Assembly (NCBI GenBank): GCA_023420415.1
Contig: JAEZWF010000033.1
Location: 62,001 to 126,000 of the forward strand
Direction of reading: 5' to 3'
DNA from: Actinomycetes bacterium
GTDB lineage: Bacteria; Actinomycetota; Actinomycetes; Actinomycetales; Dermatophilaceae
DNA: 64,000 nt
The translations under genes and the position numbers were made by a program. The notes beneath the pieces were generated by a model. The model had not been told where the DNA came from, made no database searches, and was given only the letters and a program-made list of their open reading frames with translations. The first letter of the stretch is position 1; every line of letters starts with the position of its first letter. Shown piece by piece: positions 16,067 to 24,785 of the stretch.

Positions 16067-17242
16067 CTAGGCCTTCTTCGCGGCGCGCTTGGCCGTGCCC
16101 CGCTTGGCCGTGCCCCGCTTGCTCGCCTGCGCCCCGGTCGACCCCGTGCCAGAGGTCGCCCCGGCCCGGGTGGCCCTGGAACGGCCGCGCCCGGCGGCGG
16201 AGGTGGACCCGGTGCCGGACGAGGGACCGGCCGAGGCGGCCTTGCGGCCCTTGGCTGCAGCCTTCGCGGCGCTCTTGGTCGGCTTCTCCTTCTTGGCGGC
16301 CTTGGCCTGCACCGACTTCTCGTGCCGCGGCGCGCCCTCGGCGCGCAGCTGCTCGCCCTCCTTGACCGTCATGACGTCGTGCCCACCGAACCCGCCGCGC
16401 AGCGCGGCGACCGCCTGCATGGTCGGCGACTCCTTCTGCCGCGAGGCGAACCGCGCGAACAGCGAGGCCGAGATCACCGGCATCGGCACCGACAGGTTGA
16501 TGGCCTCCTCGACGGTCCAGCGGCCCTCGCCGGAGTCGACGGTGTAGCCCGACACATCCTCGAGCTCGGGGTTCTTCTCCAGCGCGTCGACGAGCAGGTC
16601 GAGCAGCCAGGAGCGGACGACGGTGCCTCGGGTCCACGCCTTGAAGGCGCCCGGCACGTCGGTGACGATGTCCTTCGCCTCGAGCAGCTCGTAGCCCTCG
16701 GCGTACGCCGCCATCAGGCCGTACTCGATGCCGTTGTGGACCATCTTCGTGTAGTGCCCGGCGCCGACCTTGCCGGCGTGGACAAAGCCCTCGTCGCGCG
16801 GACCCTCCGGACGCAGCGCGTCGAAGATCGGCATCGCCCGCTTCACGTTGGCGGCCGAGCCGCCAACCATGAGGCCGTAGCCGTTCTCCAGACCCCAGAT
16901 GCCACCGGAGACACCGCAGTCGAGGTAGCCAATTCCCTTGGCCTTCAACAACTTCTCGTTCTCGAAGTCGTCGGTGTACTTGCTGTTGCCGCCGTCGATG
17001 ACCAGGTCACCCTTGGACAGCAGCTTGCTGAGCTTCTCGATAGTGTCGCGCGTCGGAGCCCCGGCCGGCACCATCACCCAGACGATCCGGGGCGCCTGCA
17101 GCTTCTTGACCATGTCGGCCAGGCTCTTGGCGTCGGACACCTTCGGGTTGCGGTCGTAGCCCACGACGTCGATGCCGGCGCGGCGCAGCCGCTCGCGCAT
17201 GTTGCCGCCCATCTTGCCGAGACCGATCAGACCGAGCTGCAT
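16067..17242 (-). CDS. gnd: 6-phosphogluconate dehydrogenase (decarboxylating) with H1-like tail
   Basis: Oxidises and decarboxylates 6-phosphogluconate to ribulose 5-phosphate in the pentose phosphate pathway. The Rossmann motif GLIGLGKMGGNM opens the protein. VIDGGNSKYTDD, CGVSGGIWGLENGYGLMVGG and the catalytic KMVHNGIEYG follow. The length (about 300 catalytic residues) fits the short GndA-like class. The last 75 or so residues are Lys/Ala/Ser/Thr-rich with AAKAAAKGRKAA and TAKRGTAKRAAKKA, like histone H1 tails, and are not needed for catalysis. The start is ATG 17242 (MQLGLIGLG) with AAAGGG upstream; an in-frame start 60 bases earlier is unlikely. gnd between dnaN and recF is normal for actinobacteria. 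Confidence 0.93.
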   Translation of the reverse strand: MQLGLIGLGKMGGNMRERLRRAGIDVVGYDRNPKVSDAKSLADMVKKLQAPRIVWVMVPAGAPTRDTIEKLSKLLSKGDLVIDGGNSKYTDDFENEKLLKAKGIGYLDCGVSGGIWGLENGYGLMVGGSAANVKRAMPIFDALRPEGPRDEGFVHAGKVGAGHYTKMVHNGIEYGLMAAYAEGYELLEAKDIVTDVPGAFKAWTRGTVVRSWLLDLLVDALEKNPELEDVSGYTVDSGEGRWTVEEAINLSVPMPVISASLFARFASRQKESPTMQAVAALRGGFGGHDVMTVKEGEQLRAEGAPRHEKSVQAKAAKKEKPTKSAAKAAAKGRKAASAGPSSGTGSTSAAGRGRSRATRAGATSGTGSTGAQASKRGTAKRGTAKRAAKKA

Positions 17243-17340
17243 GGGAACGCCCTTTCGTGAGGCTGCGTGTGGCTGCGATGCATGGGTATGCCGTGGTGTC
17301 ACCGCGCGCGGCGACGCCCGTCAGGCTACGCCCGAGGGTT

Positions 17341-18474
17341 TCAGCTCGCGAAGCGGACCGGCATGAGCACGTAGCGGTACGAGGTGTCGGCCTCGCCGTC
17401 CTGCTCCTCCTGCCCGCTGAGCACGGCCGGCCGCGACGGCTGGGTGAAGGAGAACCGGCTGAACGCCGTGCCCACCGCCCCGAGTCCGTCGAGGAGGAAC
17501 TGGGGGTTGAACGCGATCTCGATCTCCGGCCCGGTGAGGGTGGACTCGACGGCTTCGGAGGCCTGGGCGTCGTCGCCGGTGCCGGCCTCGATCGCCACCT
17601 GTCCGTCGGTGAACCGCAGCCGCACCGGGGTGTTGCGCTCGGCGACCAGGGCCACGCGCTTGACCGCCTCGATCAGCTCACCGGTCGACACGACGGCCTC
17701 GGTGTCGACCGAGGTGGGGAAGATCGAGGTGACCTTGGGGTACTCGCCGTCGAGCAGCCGGGTCGTGGTGCGGCGCTGGCCGGCCTCGAACCCGACGAGC
17801 CCGTCACCGCCGGCGTTGGCGCCGAGGGCGAGCTCGATCGAGCCGGAGGCACCCAGGGCCTTGGCGGTCTCGGACAGCGTGCGCGCCGGGACCAGCGCCA
17901 GGTGCGTGGCGTCGGTGGCATTGGGGTTCCACGTCAGCTCGCGCATGGCCAGCCGGTAGCGGTCCGTCGCGAGCAGGGTCATCGTCGAGCCGTCGATCTC
18001 GACCCGGACACCGGTGAGGATCGGCAGGGTGTCGCCACGGTCGGCCGCGACGGACACCTGGGCGACGGCCTGGGTGAAGACGTCACCGGCGATGGTGCCG
18101 CTGGCCTCAGGCGCGGTCGGCAGCGTCGGGTAGTCGTCGGCCGGCATCTGCATGAGGCTGAACCGGGACGAGCCACAGGTCACCGAGACCTTGCTGCCGT
18201 CGGTGGCGACGTCGACCGGCTTGGCCGGCAGGTTGCGGGAGATGTCCGCGAGCAGGCGGCCCAGCACGAGCACCTGACCGGCCTCGGCCACCTCGGCGGG
18301 CACGGTGATCTTGGCGGAGACCTCGTAGTCGAACGCCGAGAGGGTGATGGTGCCCTCGGCGTCGGCGTCGATGAGCACACCGGCCAGGACCGGGACCGGA
18401 GGCCGGGCCGGCAGTCCGCGTGCCACCCAGGTCACGGCGTCGGCGAGGACCTCACGTTCGACCCGAAACTTCAC
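17341..18474 (-). CDS. dnaN: DNA polymerase III beta subunit (sliding clamp)
   Basis: A 377-residue ring-forming clamp that tethers polymerase to DNA. Three clamp folds are recognisable, including LATDRYRLAMRE and the C-terminal SYRYVLMPVRFA that lines the partner-binding groove. It starts with GTG (MKFRVEREVLADAVTWVARG). It lies on the left of oriC and is transcribed leftward. Confidence 0.97.
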   Translation of the reverse strand: MKFRVEREVLADAVTWVARGLPARPPVPVLAGVLIDADAEGTITLSAFDYEVSAKITVPAEVAEAGQVLVLGRLLADISRNLPAKPVDVATDGSKVSVTCGSSRFSLMQMPADDYPTLPTAPEASGTIAGDVFTQAVAQVSVAADRGDTLPILTGVRVEIDGSTMTLLATDRYRLAMRELTWNPNATDATHLALVPARTLSETAKALGASGSIELALGANAGGDGLVGFEAGQRRTTTRLLDGEYPKVTSIFPTSVDTEAVVSTGELIEAVKRVALVAERNTPVRLRFTDGQVAIEAGTGDDAQASEAVESTLTGPEIEIAFNPQFLLDGLGAVGTAFSRFSFTQPSRPAVLSGQEEQDGEADTSYRYVLMPVRFAS

Positions 18475-19106
18475 CTGTACCTGCCCTTCAGAACCCGTCG
18501 ACGCGTCGGGAATTCCACGATTGTGATGTGGGCACCGACCCTAGTGTGCGTGCGCGGTGCGGCCAACCCGGATCCGGCAAAGTTGTCGTTCCACCCTGGG
18601 TCCTGGGGTGGGGGGTCGCATGGGTACTCGGGGCGGGATTGCTGAGTTGAGGGATCTCATCGTTGTCATAGCGGTTGTGGATCCTGTGGACGAGCGGCGA
18701 ATCCGCAGGTCAGCGGGCCGACGCGGCTGTGGGTATGCCGTGGAGCGGGCCTGCGGACGAACTGGCGCCCCGTGTGGATGGCGGGCGTCGCCCACACGGT
18801 CTCCACACGGCATACCGGCGCGGTCCCCAGCCGAGGACCCGGTCGTGCACGTGTTGTCCCCACGTTGTCCACAGGCTGTGGTTGGTCGGTTCGGCCGTTC
18901 ACCCGATGGCGGCGTCCCGCCGCCACATACCCACAGAGTTGTCCACAGGTGTGGACCACGCCCCTTCGTCCCGGTTCGTCCGCATCGCCGCAGCCGTCCA
19001 GCGTCCGGCAGCACGACGACCAGTCCAGGTAACGGGGCGATGAACGCGTGGACACAGGTGTGGAGAAGGGTGTGGAGAACTGTGGACAGGGCGCCCGGGC
19101 GAGGCT
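18475..19106. other. oriC: Chromosomal replication origin oriC
   Basis: A 632-bp dnaA-dnaN spacer with no coding frame of quality. DnaA boxes include TTGTCCACA at 18865-18873 and 18939-18947, a TTGTCCCCA at 18854-18862 and an inverted TGTGGACCA at 18950. There is a tandem row TGTGGAGAA (19059), TGTGGAGAA (19071), TGTGGACAG (19081) beside dnaA, and several weaker GTGGA copies (18675-18695, 18772, 18800). The stretch around 18636-18690 is locally more AT-rich and is a candidate unwinding element. Box clustering, gene context and strand switch make the call firm. Confidence 0.92.
18730..18818. repeat. Inverted octamer pair inside oriC
   Basis: GGTATGCCGTGGAG at about 18729 and its near inverse CTCCACACGGCATACC at about 18803 face each other across about 60 bases. 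The right copy has an extra CA. They flank weak DnaA boxes and could form a stem or bind a protein dimer. Confidence 0.55.
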
Positions 19107-20675
19107 TCAGCGCGACTGCTGCTTGATCCGGTTGGTGAGCTCGGTGACCTGGTTGTAGATCGCGCGACGCTCGGCCATGAGCTGACGGATCTTCTTGTCC
19201 GCGTGCATGACGGTGGTGTGGTCGCGGCCGCCGAACTGCTGGCCGATCTTGGGCAGCGACAGGTCGGTGAGCTCGCGGCACAGGTACATCGCGATCTGCC
19301 GGGCCGTCACCAGCACGCGCGAGCGCGACGTGCCGCACAGGTCCTCGATGGTCAGGCCGAAGTAGGCCGCCGTCTGCGCCATGATCGTCGCGCTGGTGAT
19401 CTGGCTGTTCTGCTCGGTGGGGATGAGGTCGCGCAGCACGATCTCGGCCAGGCCCATGTCGACGCTCTGCCGGTTGAGGCTGGCGAACGCGGTCACGCGG
19501 ATCAGCGCGCCCTCGAGCTCGCGGATGTTGGTCGAGATGCGGCTGGCGATGAACTCGAGCACCTCGTCGGGCGCGCTCATCCGCTCCTGGATCGCCTTCT
19601 TGCGCAGGATCGCGATGCGGGTCTCGAGGTCGGGCGGCTGCACATCGGTGAGCAGGCCCCACTCGAACCGGCTGCGCATCCGCTCCTCGAAGCCGGACAG
19701 CAGCTTCGGCGGCAGGTCGCTGGTGATGACGACCTGCTTGTTGGCGTTGTGCAGCGTGTTGAAGGTGTGGAAGAACTCCTCCTGCGTCTGCACCTTGCCC
19801 TGCAGGAACTGGATGTCGTCGATGAGCAGCACGTCGACGTCGCGGTAACGCTTCTGGAAGTTGCTGGCCTTGTCGTCGCGGATGCTGTTGATGAAGTCGT
19901 TGGTGAACTCCTCGGAGTTCACGTAGCGCACCTTGACGTGGCCGTAGAGGTTGCGGGCGTAGTGGCCGATCGCGTGCAGCAGGTGGGTCTTGCCGAGGCC
20001 GGACTCGCCGTAGACGAACAGCGGGTTGTAGGCCTTGGCCGGTGCCTCGGCGACCGCGACGGCGGCCGCGTGGGCGAACCGGTTGCTCGCGCCGATGACG
20101 AAGGTGTCGAAGGTGTACTTCGGGTTGAGCCGGGTGGCCTCTTCGGTGGTGGCGCGGGCCTCGTCGCGCGGCAGCCGGGTGGGCGCGGTCTCGGCGCGTG
20201 CGGTGCCGATGGTCGGTATGCCGTCCGGCTGGGTCTGCGGGTCGGGCGCACCCTGGCCACGGGTGGCCGTCGCCGTCGCGGTGGCCGGGCCGCCCGGGTC
20301 CGTCGGGTCGGTTGGCGCGGTCGTGGCGGAGCCGGGGTCCCCGGGGTCCACGTCGGCACCGGCGCGCGCATCGGCGGACTCGGTCAGGCCGTCGGTGTCG
20401 GTGCCGTGCTCCAGGCTGGGGTCCACGGTCACGGCCAGCTGCACCGGCTGACCCAGCTGCTCGGACAGCGCGCGGGTGACCGCGTCGCGCACCCGCTGCT
20501 CGACCACGCCCTTGGTGTAGTCGTTGGGCACCTTGACCAGCGCGGTGCCGTCGAGCAAGCCGGCGAGCCTGGTCAGGGCGAGAAAGGCCTGCTCACGCGG
20601 GGGAAGCCCGGCCTCGTCGAGGGTGGCGATGGTGTTCCGCCAGATCTGTGAGTAGTCCAGATCCGCCTCACTCAC
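19107..20675 (-). CDS. dnaA: Chromosomal replication initiator DnaA
   Basis: A 522-residue initiator. Domain I occupies about residues 1-90 (IWRNTIATLDEAGLPPREQA). Domain II is a long low-complexity linker rich in Thr, Pro and Asp (about 95-170). Domain III is the AAA+ core with Walker A GESGLGKTHLLHA and Walker B VLLIDDIQFLQGK. Domain IV holds the DnaA signature LVTARQIAMYLCRELTDLS and GGRDHTTVMHA that reads the DnaA box. The start is GTG 20675, preceded by AAAGGGGAC at suitable distance; a GTG three codons upstream is too close to it. Boxes at 20734-20754 in its leader suggest autoregulation. Confidence 0.97.
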   Translation of the reverse strand: MSEADLDYSQIWRNTIATLDEAGLPPREQAFLALTRLAGLLDGTALVKVPNDYTKGVVEQRVRDAVTRALSEQLGQPVQLAVTVDPSLEHGTDTDGLTESADARAGADVDPGDPGSATTAPTDPTDPGGPATATATATRGQGAPDPQTQPDGIPTIGTARAETAPTRLPRDEARATTEEATRLNPKYTFDTFVIGASNRFAHAAAVAVAEAPAKAYNPLFVYGESGLGKTHLLHAIGHYARNLYGHVKVRYVNSEEFTNDFINSIRDDKASNFQKRYRDVDVLLIDDIQFLQGKVQTQEEFFHTFNTLHNANKQVVITSDLPPKLLSGFEERMRSRFEWGLLTDVQPPDLETRIAILRKKAIQERMSAPDEVLEFIASRISTNIRELEGALIRVTAFASLNRQSVDMGLAEIVLRDLIPTEQNSQITSATIMAQTAAYFGLTIEDLCGTSRSRVLVTARQIAMYLCRELTDLSLPKIGQQFGGRDHTTVMHADKKIRQLMAERRAIYNQVTELTNRIKQQSR

Positions 20676-20733
20676 AGCTGCCACGTCCCCTTTTCGACGA
20701 ATCGGTACTTGCCCTGTCGCAGGGTCACGGTGC

Positions 20734-20754
20734 CTGTCCACACACTTATCCACA
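20734..20754. promoter_or_regulatory. DnaA boxes in the dnaA leader
   Basis: CTGTCCACA (20734-20742) and the perfect TTATCCACA (20746-20754) lie about 60-80 bases upstream of the dnaA start, a typical autoregulatory position. A further CTGTGGACA lies at 20942 in the rpmH promoter spacer. Confidence 0.75.
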
Positions 20755-20798
20755 ACCTGTGGGTGAAAGAGGGGACGAGGAGGGACGCTAACAATGCG

Positions 20799-20832
20799 GG
20801 ACCGGCGCGGGCAAGCCGGTCCGGTGGTTTTT
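20799..20832 (+). terminator. Hairpin with T-tract between dnaA and rpmH
   Basis: GGACCGGC (20799-20806) pairs with GCCGGTCC (20815-20822), followed by GGTGG and five T. It reads as an intrinsic terminator on the plus strand, upstream of the rpmH promoter, perhaps blocking antisense-direction transcription leaving dnaA. Confidence 0.45.
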
Positions 20833-20935
20833 CCCACGGGGCGAGCAGTTTGTGGGGGTGAGTCCCGGCGTGTCGCAACCGGGCGCCGACCCGGTGGTGC
20901 TAATGGATGAGGGCGGTCCGGGCGGTGCTGCTGGT

Positions 20936-20965
20936 TTGACCCTGTGGACACGGCTCGCGTACCGT
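20936..20965 (+). promoter_or_regulatory. Probable rpmH promoter
   Basis: TTGACC (20936-20941), an 18-base spacer and TACCGT (20960-20965) form a housekeeping-sigma promoter about 170 bases before rpmH. The spacer contains CTGTGGACA, a DnaA-box variant, so DnaA could modulate it. The leader downstream is long. Confidence 0.6.
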
Positions 20966-21136
20966 TGGTCCTCGGCCTGTCGGCCGCTTTCGCATGCCCG
21001 TGACCTCCGGTCGCCCCTGCGTGTCCCGCCATCCGCGGACCGCTGACCAGGCGCGGGCTTCCGATGGCGACCGAACGGGTCGGCACCTCGATCTCGACCG
21101 GGCCACCAGGGCCCGACCAGTCAACGGAGAACCCTC

Positions 21137-21274
21137 GTGAGCAAGCGTACTTTCCAGCCGAACAACCGCCGCCGGGCCAAGACCCACGGTTTCCGCCTGC
21201 GCATGCGCACCCGTGCGGGTCGCGCCATCCTGTCGGCTCGTCGTCGCAAGGGTCGCTCCGAGCTCTCCGCCTGA
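21137..21274 (+). CDS. rpmH: Ribosomal protein L34
   Basis: A 45-residue basic protein of the large ribosomal subunit, MSKRTFQPNNRRRAKTHGFR followed by LRMRTRAGRAILSARR; all L34 landmarks are present. It has a GTG start with ACGGAGAA upstream. It opens the rpmH-rnpA-yidD-yidC-khpB-rsmG operon running rightward from the origin. Confidence 0.97.
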   Translation: MSKRTFQPNNRRRAKTHGFRLRMRTRAGRAILSARRRKGRSELSA

Positions 21275-21284
21275 GGTCCACCCC

Positions 21285-21680
21285 GTGCTGCCTGCGGGGA
21301 ACCGGCTCCGGGTGAGCTCGGACTTCGCGGCAGTGTTCCGGGGGCCCAGGGGAGCCCGAGCCGGCTCCACCCTGATCGTGGTGCATGCCAACCAGACCGA
21401 CGCGCGTGCGGGACAACCGCCGCGGGTCGGTTTTGTTGTCTCCAAGGCCGTGGGAACGGCGGTCGTGCGCAACCGAACCAAGCGACGGTTGCGGGCGCTG
21501 ATGGCTGCCCGACTGGACCGGCTCCCACTCGGCACCGATGTCGTCCTTCGTGCGAATCCCGTTGCAGCACAATCGAATTCGCACGAACTGAGCGCCGAGC
21601 TCGATGCACTGCTGCCCAAGGTGCTCGCCCGGGTGGCCGACCGCGGCGCGAAGGCGAGTGCGAAGGCGAGCCTGACATGA
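21285..21680 (+). CDS. rnpA: Ribonuclease P protein component
   Basis: A 131-residue protein subunit of RNase P, which matures tRNA 5' ends. The RNR signature appears as GTAVVRNRTKRRLRAL. The GTG start (VLPAGNRLRVSSDF) is only 10 bases after rpmH, and the in-frame upstream extension overlapping rpmH is not used. The end overlaps yidD by 4 bases (ATGA). Confidence 0.95.
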   Translation: MLPAGNRLRVSSDFAAVFRGPRGARAGSTLIVVHANQTDARAGQPPRVGFVVSKAVGTAVVRNRTKRRLRALMAARLDRLPLGTDVVLRANPVAAQSNSHELSAELDALLPKVLARVADRGAKASAKASLT

Positions 21681-21988
21681 GGACGCTCCAGCGGATCCTG
21701 ACGGCGCCCCTCATCGGGCTCGTCGTCGGCTACCAGCGGTTCATCTCACCGCTGCGCCCGGCCACCTGCCGCTACTACCCCTCCTGCTCCGCGTATGCCG
21801 TGACCGCGCTGCGCACCCACGGACCCTTCCGGGGAACCTGGCTGACGCTCCACCGGTTGGGAAGGTGCCATCCGTGGAGCTCCGGTGGGGTCGACCACGT
21901 GCCCGGCACCGGTCGCACCTACCGTGACCCCATGCCCGAGCCCGTCGACCGCGACCCGGACGACCCAGCCCACCCGGCCGCCGCCTGA
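21677..21988 (+). CDS. yidD: Membrane protein insertion efficiency factor
   Basis: A 103-residue protein with the YidD core YQRFISPLRPATCRYYPSCSAYAV, then HPWSSGGVDHVP. It has three conserved Cys/His-rich segments and an amphipathic N-terminal helix. The family assists YidC-dependent membrane insertion. The last 20 residues are an Asp/Pro-rich tail. It overlaps rnpA by ATGA. Confidence 0.95.
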   Translation: MRTLQRILTAPLIGLVVGYQRFISPLRPATCRYYPSCSAYAVTALRTHGPFRGTWLTLHRLGRCHPWSSGGVDHVPGTGRTYRDPMPEPVDRDPDDPAHPAAA

Positions 21989-22081
21989 GGCGACCACCAC
22001 GACCTGCCGGCCCCGCGGCATACCCACCGCGAGGACGGAACCACCGGCGAAGCCCGCTTCGCCACCAGACCCGAGGACACG

Positions 22082-23251
22082 ATGAGCTTCAGTGACCTGA
22101 TCTATCCGTTCGAGTGGATCGTCGCCTGGATCCTGTACGGCTGGCACAGCCTGTTCACCGCGATCGGCATCCCGGCGGCCTCCGGCGCGGCGTGGGTGCT
22201 GTCGATCATCGGGCTCGTGGTCGTCATGCGCGCCGCGATGATCCCGCTGTTCGTCAAGCAGATCCACGCCTCCCGGCGGATGCAGCTGATCCAGCCCGAG
22301 ATGCAGAAGATCCAGGCGAAGTACAAGGGCAAGACCGACCCCGAGTCCCGCCAGGCCATGACGCAGGAGACCATGGACCTGTACAAGCGGACGGGGACCA
22401 ACCCGTTCAGCTCGTGCATGCCGATCCTGCTGCAGTCGCCGTTCTTCTTCGGGCTCTTCCGGGTGCTCAACGGGCTGCAGGGCATGGCCGACGGCACCAA
22501 GGACACGATCGGGCCACTCACCCGAGAGCTCGCCGCGCAGGCCGAGCAGTCGACCCTCTTCGGTGCCCAGCTGTCCGACAAGTTCATCGGGTCGGAGACG
22601 ACGACGGTCAAGGTCGTCACGGTCATCCTCATCATCTTGATGTCGCTGTCGACCTTCACCACCCAGCACCAGTTGATGCGCAAGAACATGCCGGCGTCGG
22701 CGCTGGACAACCCGTTCGCCAAGCAGCAGAAGCTGCTGCTCTACGCCATGCCGATCTTCTTCGCCATCTCCGGCGTGAACTTCCCCATCGGTGTCCTGCT
22801 CTACTGGCTCACCACCAACGTGTGGTCGATGTGCCAGCAGTTCTACGTGATCCGGCGCATGCCGGCCCCGGGCTCCCCTGCCGAGCAGGCGCTGCGCGAC
22901 CGCAAGGCCAAGCGCGGCAAGGTGCACGAGGAGTTCACGGTCAAGGGGCTGGACCAGGCCGGTGAGGACGACGCTCCCAAGCCGGCGGGCGGTCAGCGCC
23001 AGCAGCCGTCGCGCAACAAGAAGCGCAAGGGCGCCCAGCCCAAGAACCCGCAGGTCAAGAGCCCGCAGCCCGCGACCACCTCGTCCGCCAGCACGTCCGC
23101 CGGCTCGTCCGCGAACGGCCAACCCAATGGGCAGGCCACCGGACAGGCCAAGGCAAAGCAGGGCCAGGGGAAGAAGAAGGGCAAGGCTCAGGCCTCCACG
23201 ACCCAGGGCGGATCGGCTGTGACCGAGAACGCGCCCAAGACCGACAACTGA
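22082..23251 (+). CDS. yidC: Membrane protein insertase YidC
   Basis: A 389-residue insertase with about five transmembrane segments. The conserved groove Arg is in VVMRAAMIPLFVKQI. Other family stretches are FSSCMPILLQSPFFFGLFR and FFAISGVNFPIGVLLYWLTT. The C-terminus (about residues 275-389) is a long Lys/Gln/Pro/Ala-rich cytosolic tail that could contact ribosomes. A GTATGCCG copy lies in the spacer from yidD. Confidence 0.96.
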   Translation: MSFSDLIYPFEWIVAWILYGWHSLFTAIGIPAASGAAWVLSIIGLVVVMRAAMIPLFVKQIHASRRMQLIQPEMQKIQAKYKGKTDPESRQAMTQETMDLYKRTGTNPFSSCMPILLQSPFFFGLFRVLNGLQGMADGTKDTIGPLTRELAAQAEQSTLFGAQLSDKFIGSETTTVKVVTVILIILMSLSTFTTQHQLMRKNMPASALDNPFAKQQKLLLYAMPIFFAISGVNFPIGVLLYWLTTNVWSMCQQFYVIRRMPAPGSPAEQALRDRKAKRGKVHEEFTVKGLDQAGEDDAPKPAGGQRQQPSRNKKRKGAQPKNPQVKSPQPATTSSASTSAGSSANGQPNGQATGQAKAKQGQGKKKGKAQASTTQGGSAVTENAPKTDN

Positions 23252-23265
23252 ACGGAACAGACCAC

Positions 23266-23940
23266 ATGAGCGAGCACGAGACCCTCGTCGAGGACCAGAC
23301 CACCGACCAGACCGTCCAGGGTGACCAGGACGACCGTGGTGTCCAGGGCGACCAGAGCACGGACGACGTGGCCGTGACCGAGGCGTCGGCAGGCGCCGAG
23401 GCTGACGACACCGCACCGACCGAGACCGCACCGACCGAGACGGCTCGCCGTTCGCGGCCCGCGGCCTCCCGGGAGCAGCTGGAGCGAGAGGGCGAGGTCG
23501 CGGCCGACTTCCTCGAGACGCTGCTCGACATCGCCGACCTGGATGGCGACATCGACGTGGACGTCGACGGCGACCGCGCCTCGGTGAGCATCGTCGACTC
23601 CGACGAGGGCCGCGTCCCGCGTCGCCTGGTCGGTCAGGACGGGACCGTGCTGGACTCGCTCCAGGAGCTCACGCGACTGGCCGTGCAGTCCGCCACCGGA
23701 GAGCGCAGCCGGCTCATGCTTGACATCGCCGGCCACCGAGCCGAGCGTCGGGCCGCGCTGGTCACGCTGGCGCAGCAGGCCATCGCCCAGGTGAAGGACA
23801 GCGGTGAGTCCACGTCGCTGGACCCGATGACGGCCTTCGAGCGCAAGGTCGTGCACGACGAGGTGCTCGCTGCGGGCCTCGCCTCGGAGTCCGAGGGTGT
23901 GGAGCCGCGGCGTTACGTCGTGGTCCTGCCGGCCTCCTGA
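23266..23940 (+). CDS. khpB: RNA-binding KH/R3H protein KhpB (Jag)
   Basis: A 224-residue protein with an acidic, Thr/Glu/Asp-rich disordered N-terminus (residues 1-65), a KH-like region (VAADFLETLLDIADLDGDID to GQDGTVLDSLQELTRLAV) and a C-terminal R3H domain (DPMTAFERKVVHDEVL). With KhpA it binds RNA and influences cell elongation in Gram-positives. It lies 14 bases after yidC, the standard location. Confidence 0.93.
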   Translation: MSEHETLVEDQTTDQTVQGDQDDRGVQGDQSTDDVAVTEASAGAEADDTAPTETAPTETARRSRPAASREQLEREGEVAADFLETLLDIADLDGDIDVDVDGDRASVSIVDSDEGRVPRRLVGQDGTVLDSLQELTRLAVQSATGERSRLMLDIAGHRAERRAALVTLAQQAIAQVKDSGESTSLDPMTAFERKVVHDEVLAAGLASESEGVEPRRYVVVLPAS

Positions 23941-23956
23941 GCGCCTGACACCGCGC

Positions 23957-23972
23957 TGTTTCACGTGAAACA
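23957..23972. promoter_or_regulatory. parS site (perfect 16-mer)
   Basis: TGTTTCACGTGAAACA, the canonical ParB-binding palindrome, in the khpB-rsmG spacer just before the rsmG start and about 5 kb from oriC. Confidence 0.95.
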
Positions 23973-23978
23973 CGACCG

Positions 23979-24770
23979 ATGAGCACGAGCCACGACGACG
24001 GGCGCGACCCCCAGACGGGGGCCGCGCCCGTCGCGCATCCGGCCGATCCAGTCACCTCCGCCACCTCTGCCAACGCTGCCACCCCAGCGGCGCCGGCTGC
24101 TGCAGCACCGGCCACGCCACCCGCGGCGGCAACCGTGTTCGGCGACCGGCTCTCCCTCGCCCAACGCTTCACCGCCATCCTGAGTGACACGGGGGTCAGC
24201 CACGGCCTGATCGGTCCACGTGAGGTGCCGATCCTGTGGGAGCGGCACGTGCTCAACTGCGCCGTGGTGCAGGCGGCCTTCCCGGCCGGGGTCGCGGTCG
24301 GGGACATCGGGTCCGGGGCGGGGCTGCCTGGTCTTGCCCTGGCGATCGCCCGCCCCGATCTCGAGCTGCACCTGGTCGAGCCGCTGCTGCGGCGCACCAC
24401 GTGGTTGTCCGCCACCGTCGATGACCTCGGTCTGGACAACGTCACGGTGCACAGGGGGCGCGCTGAGGAGCTGGCGGGCACCGTCCGCGTGCCCTGGGCG
24501 ACAGCGCGGGCCGTCGCGCGGCTGGACAAGCTCGCCCGGTGGACGTTCCCGCTGCTGACGCCCGGCGGGACCCTCGTCGCGCTCAAGGGCTCCTCCGCAG
24601 CGGACGAGCTGGCCGCGGACGAACCAGCGCTGCGCCGGCTGGGCATGGTCTCGGCCCAGGTGCAGCGCTACGGCGCAGAAGTCTTGGACCCGCCCACCAC
24701 GACGGTGGAGCTCACCGTCGGCGAGACCCAGCGACGCAAGAGCAGCGCGAAGGGCCGACGCCGGCGCTGA
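23979..24770 (+). CDS. rsmG: 16S rRNA (guanine-N7) methyltransferase G
   Basis: A 263-residue SAM-dependent enzyme methylating G527 of 16S rRNA. Motif I is VAVGDIGSGAGLPGLALAIA, with LVEPLLRRTTWL and the LLTPGGTLVALKG strand. The first 50 or so residues are an Ala/Pro/Thr-rich extension not found in the core family, so a later start is possible, though none has a better ribosome-binding site. It lies between a parS site and the convergent esterase gene. Confidence 0.92.
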   Translation: MSTSHDDGRDPQTGAAPVAHPADPVTSATSANAATPAAPAAAAPATPPAAATVFGDRLSLAQRFTAILSDTGVSHGLIGPREVPILWERHVLNCAVVQAAFPAGVAVGDIGSGAGLPGLALAIARPDLELHLVEPLLRRTTWLSATVDDLGLDNVTVHRGRAEELAGTVRVPWATARAVARLDKLARWTFPLLTPGGTLVALKGSSAADELAADEPALRRLGMVSAQVQRYGAEVLDPPTTTVELTVGETQRRKSSAKGRRRR

Positions 24771-24785
24771 GCCCCTGCGGCCACG

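Noticed and set aside
20676..21584. N-terminal extension of DnaA
   Set aside because: It runs through DnaA boxes and the rpmH promoter and lacks family similarity; DnaA starts at 20675.
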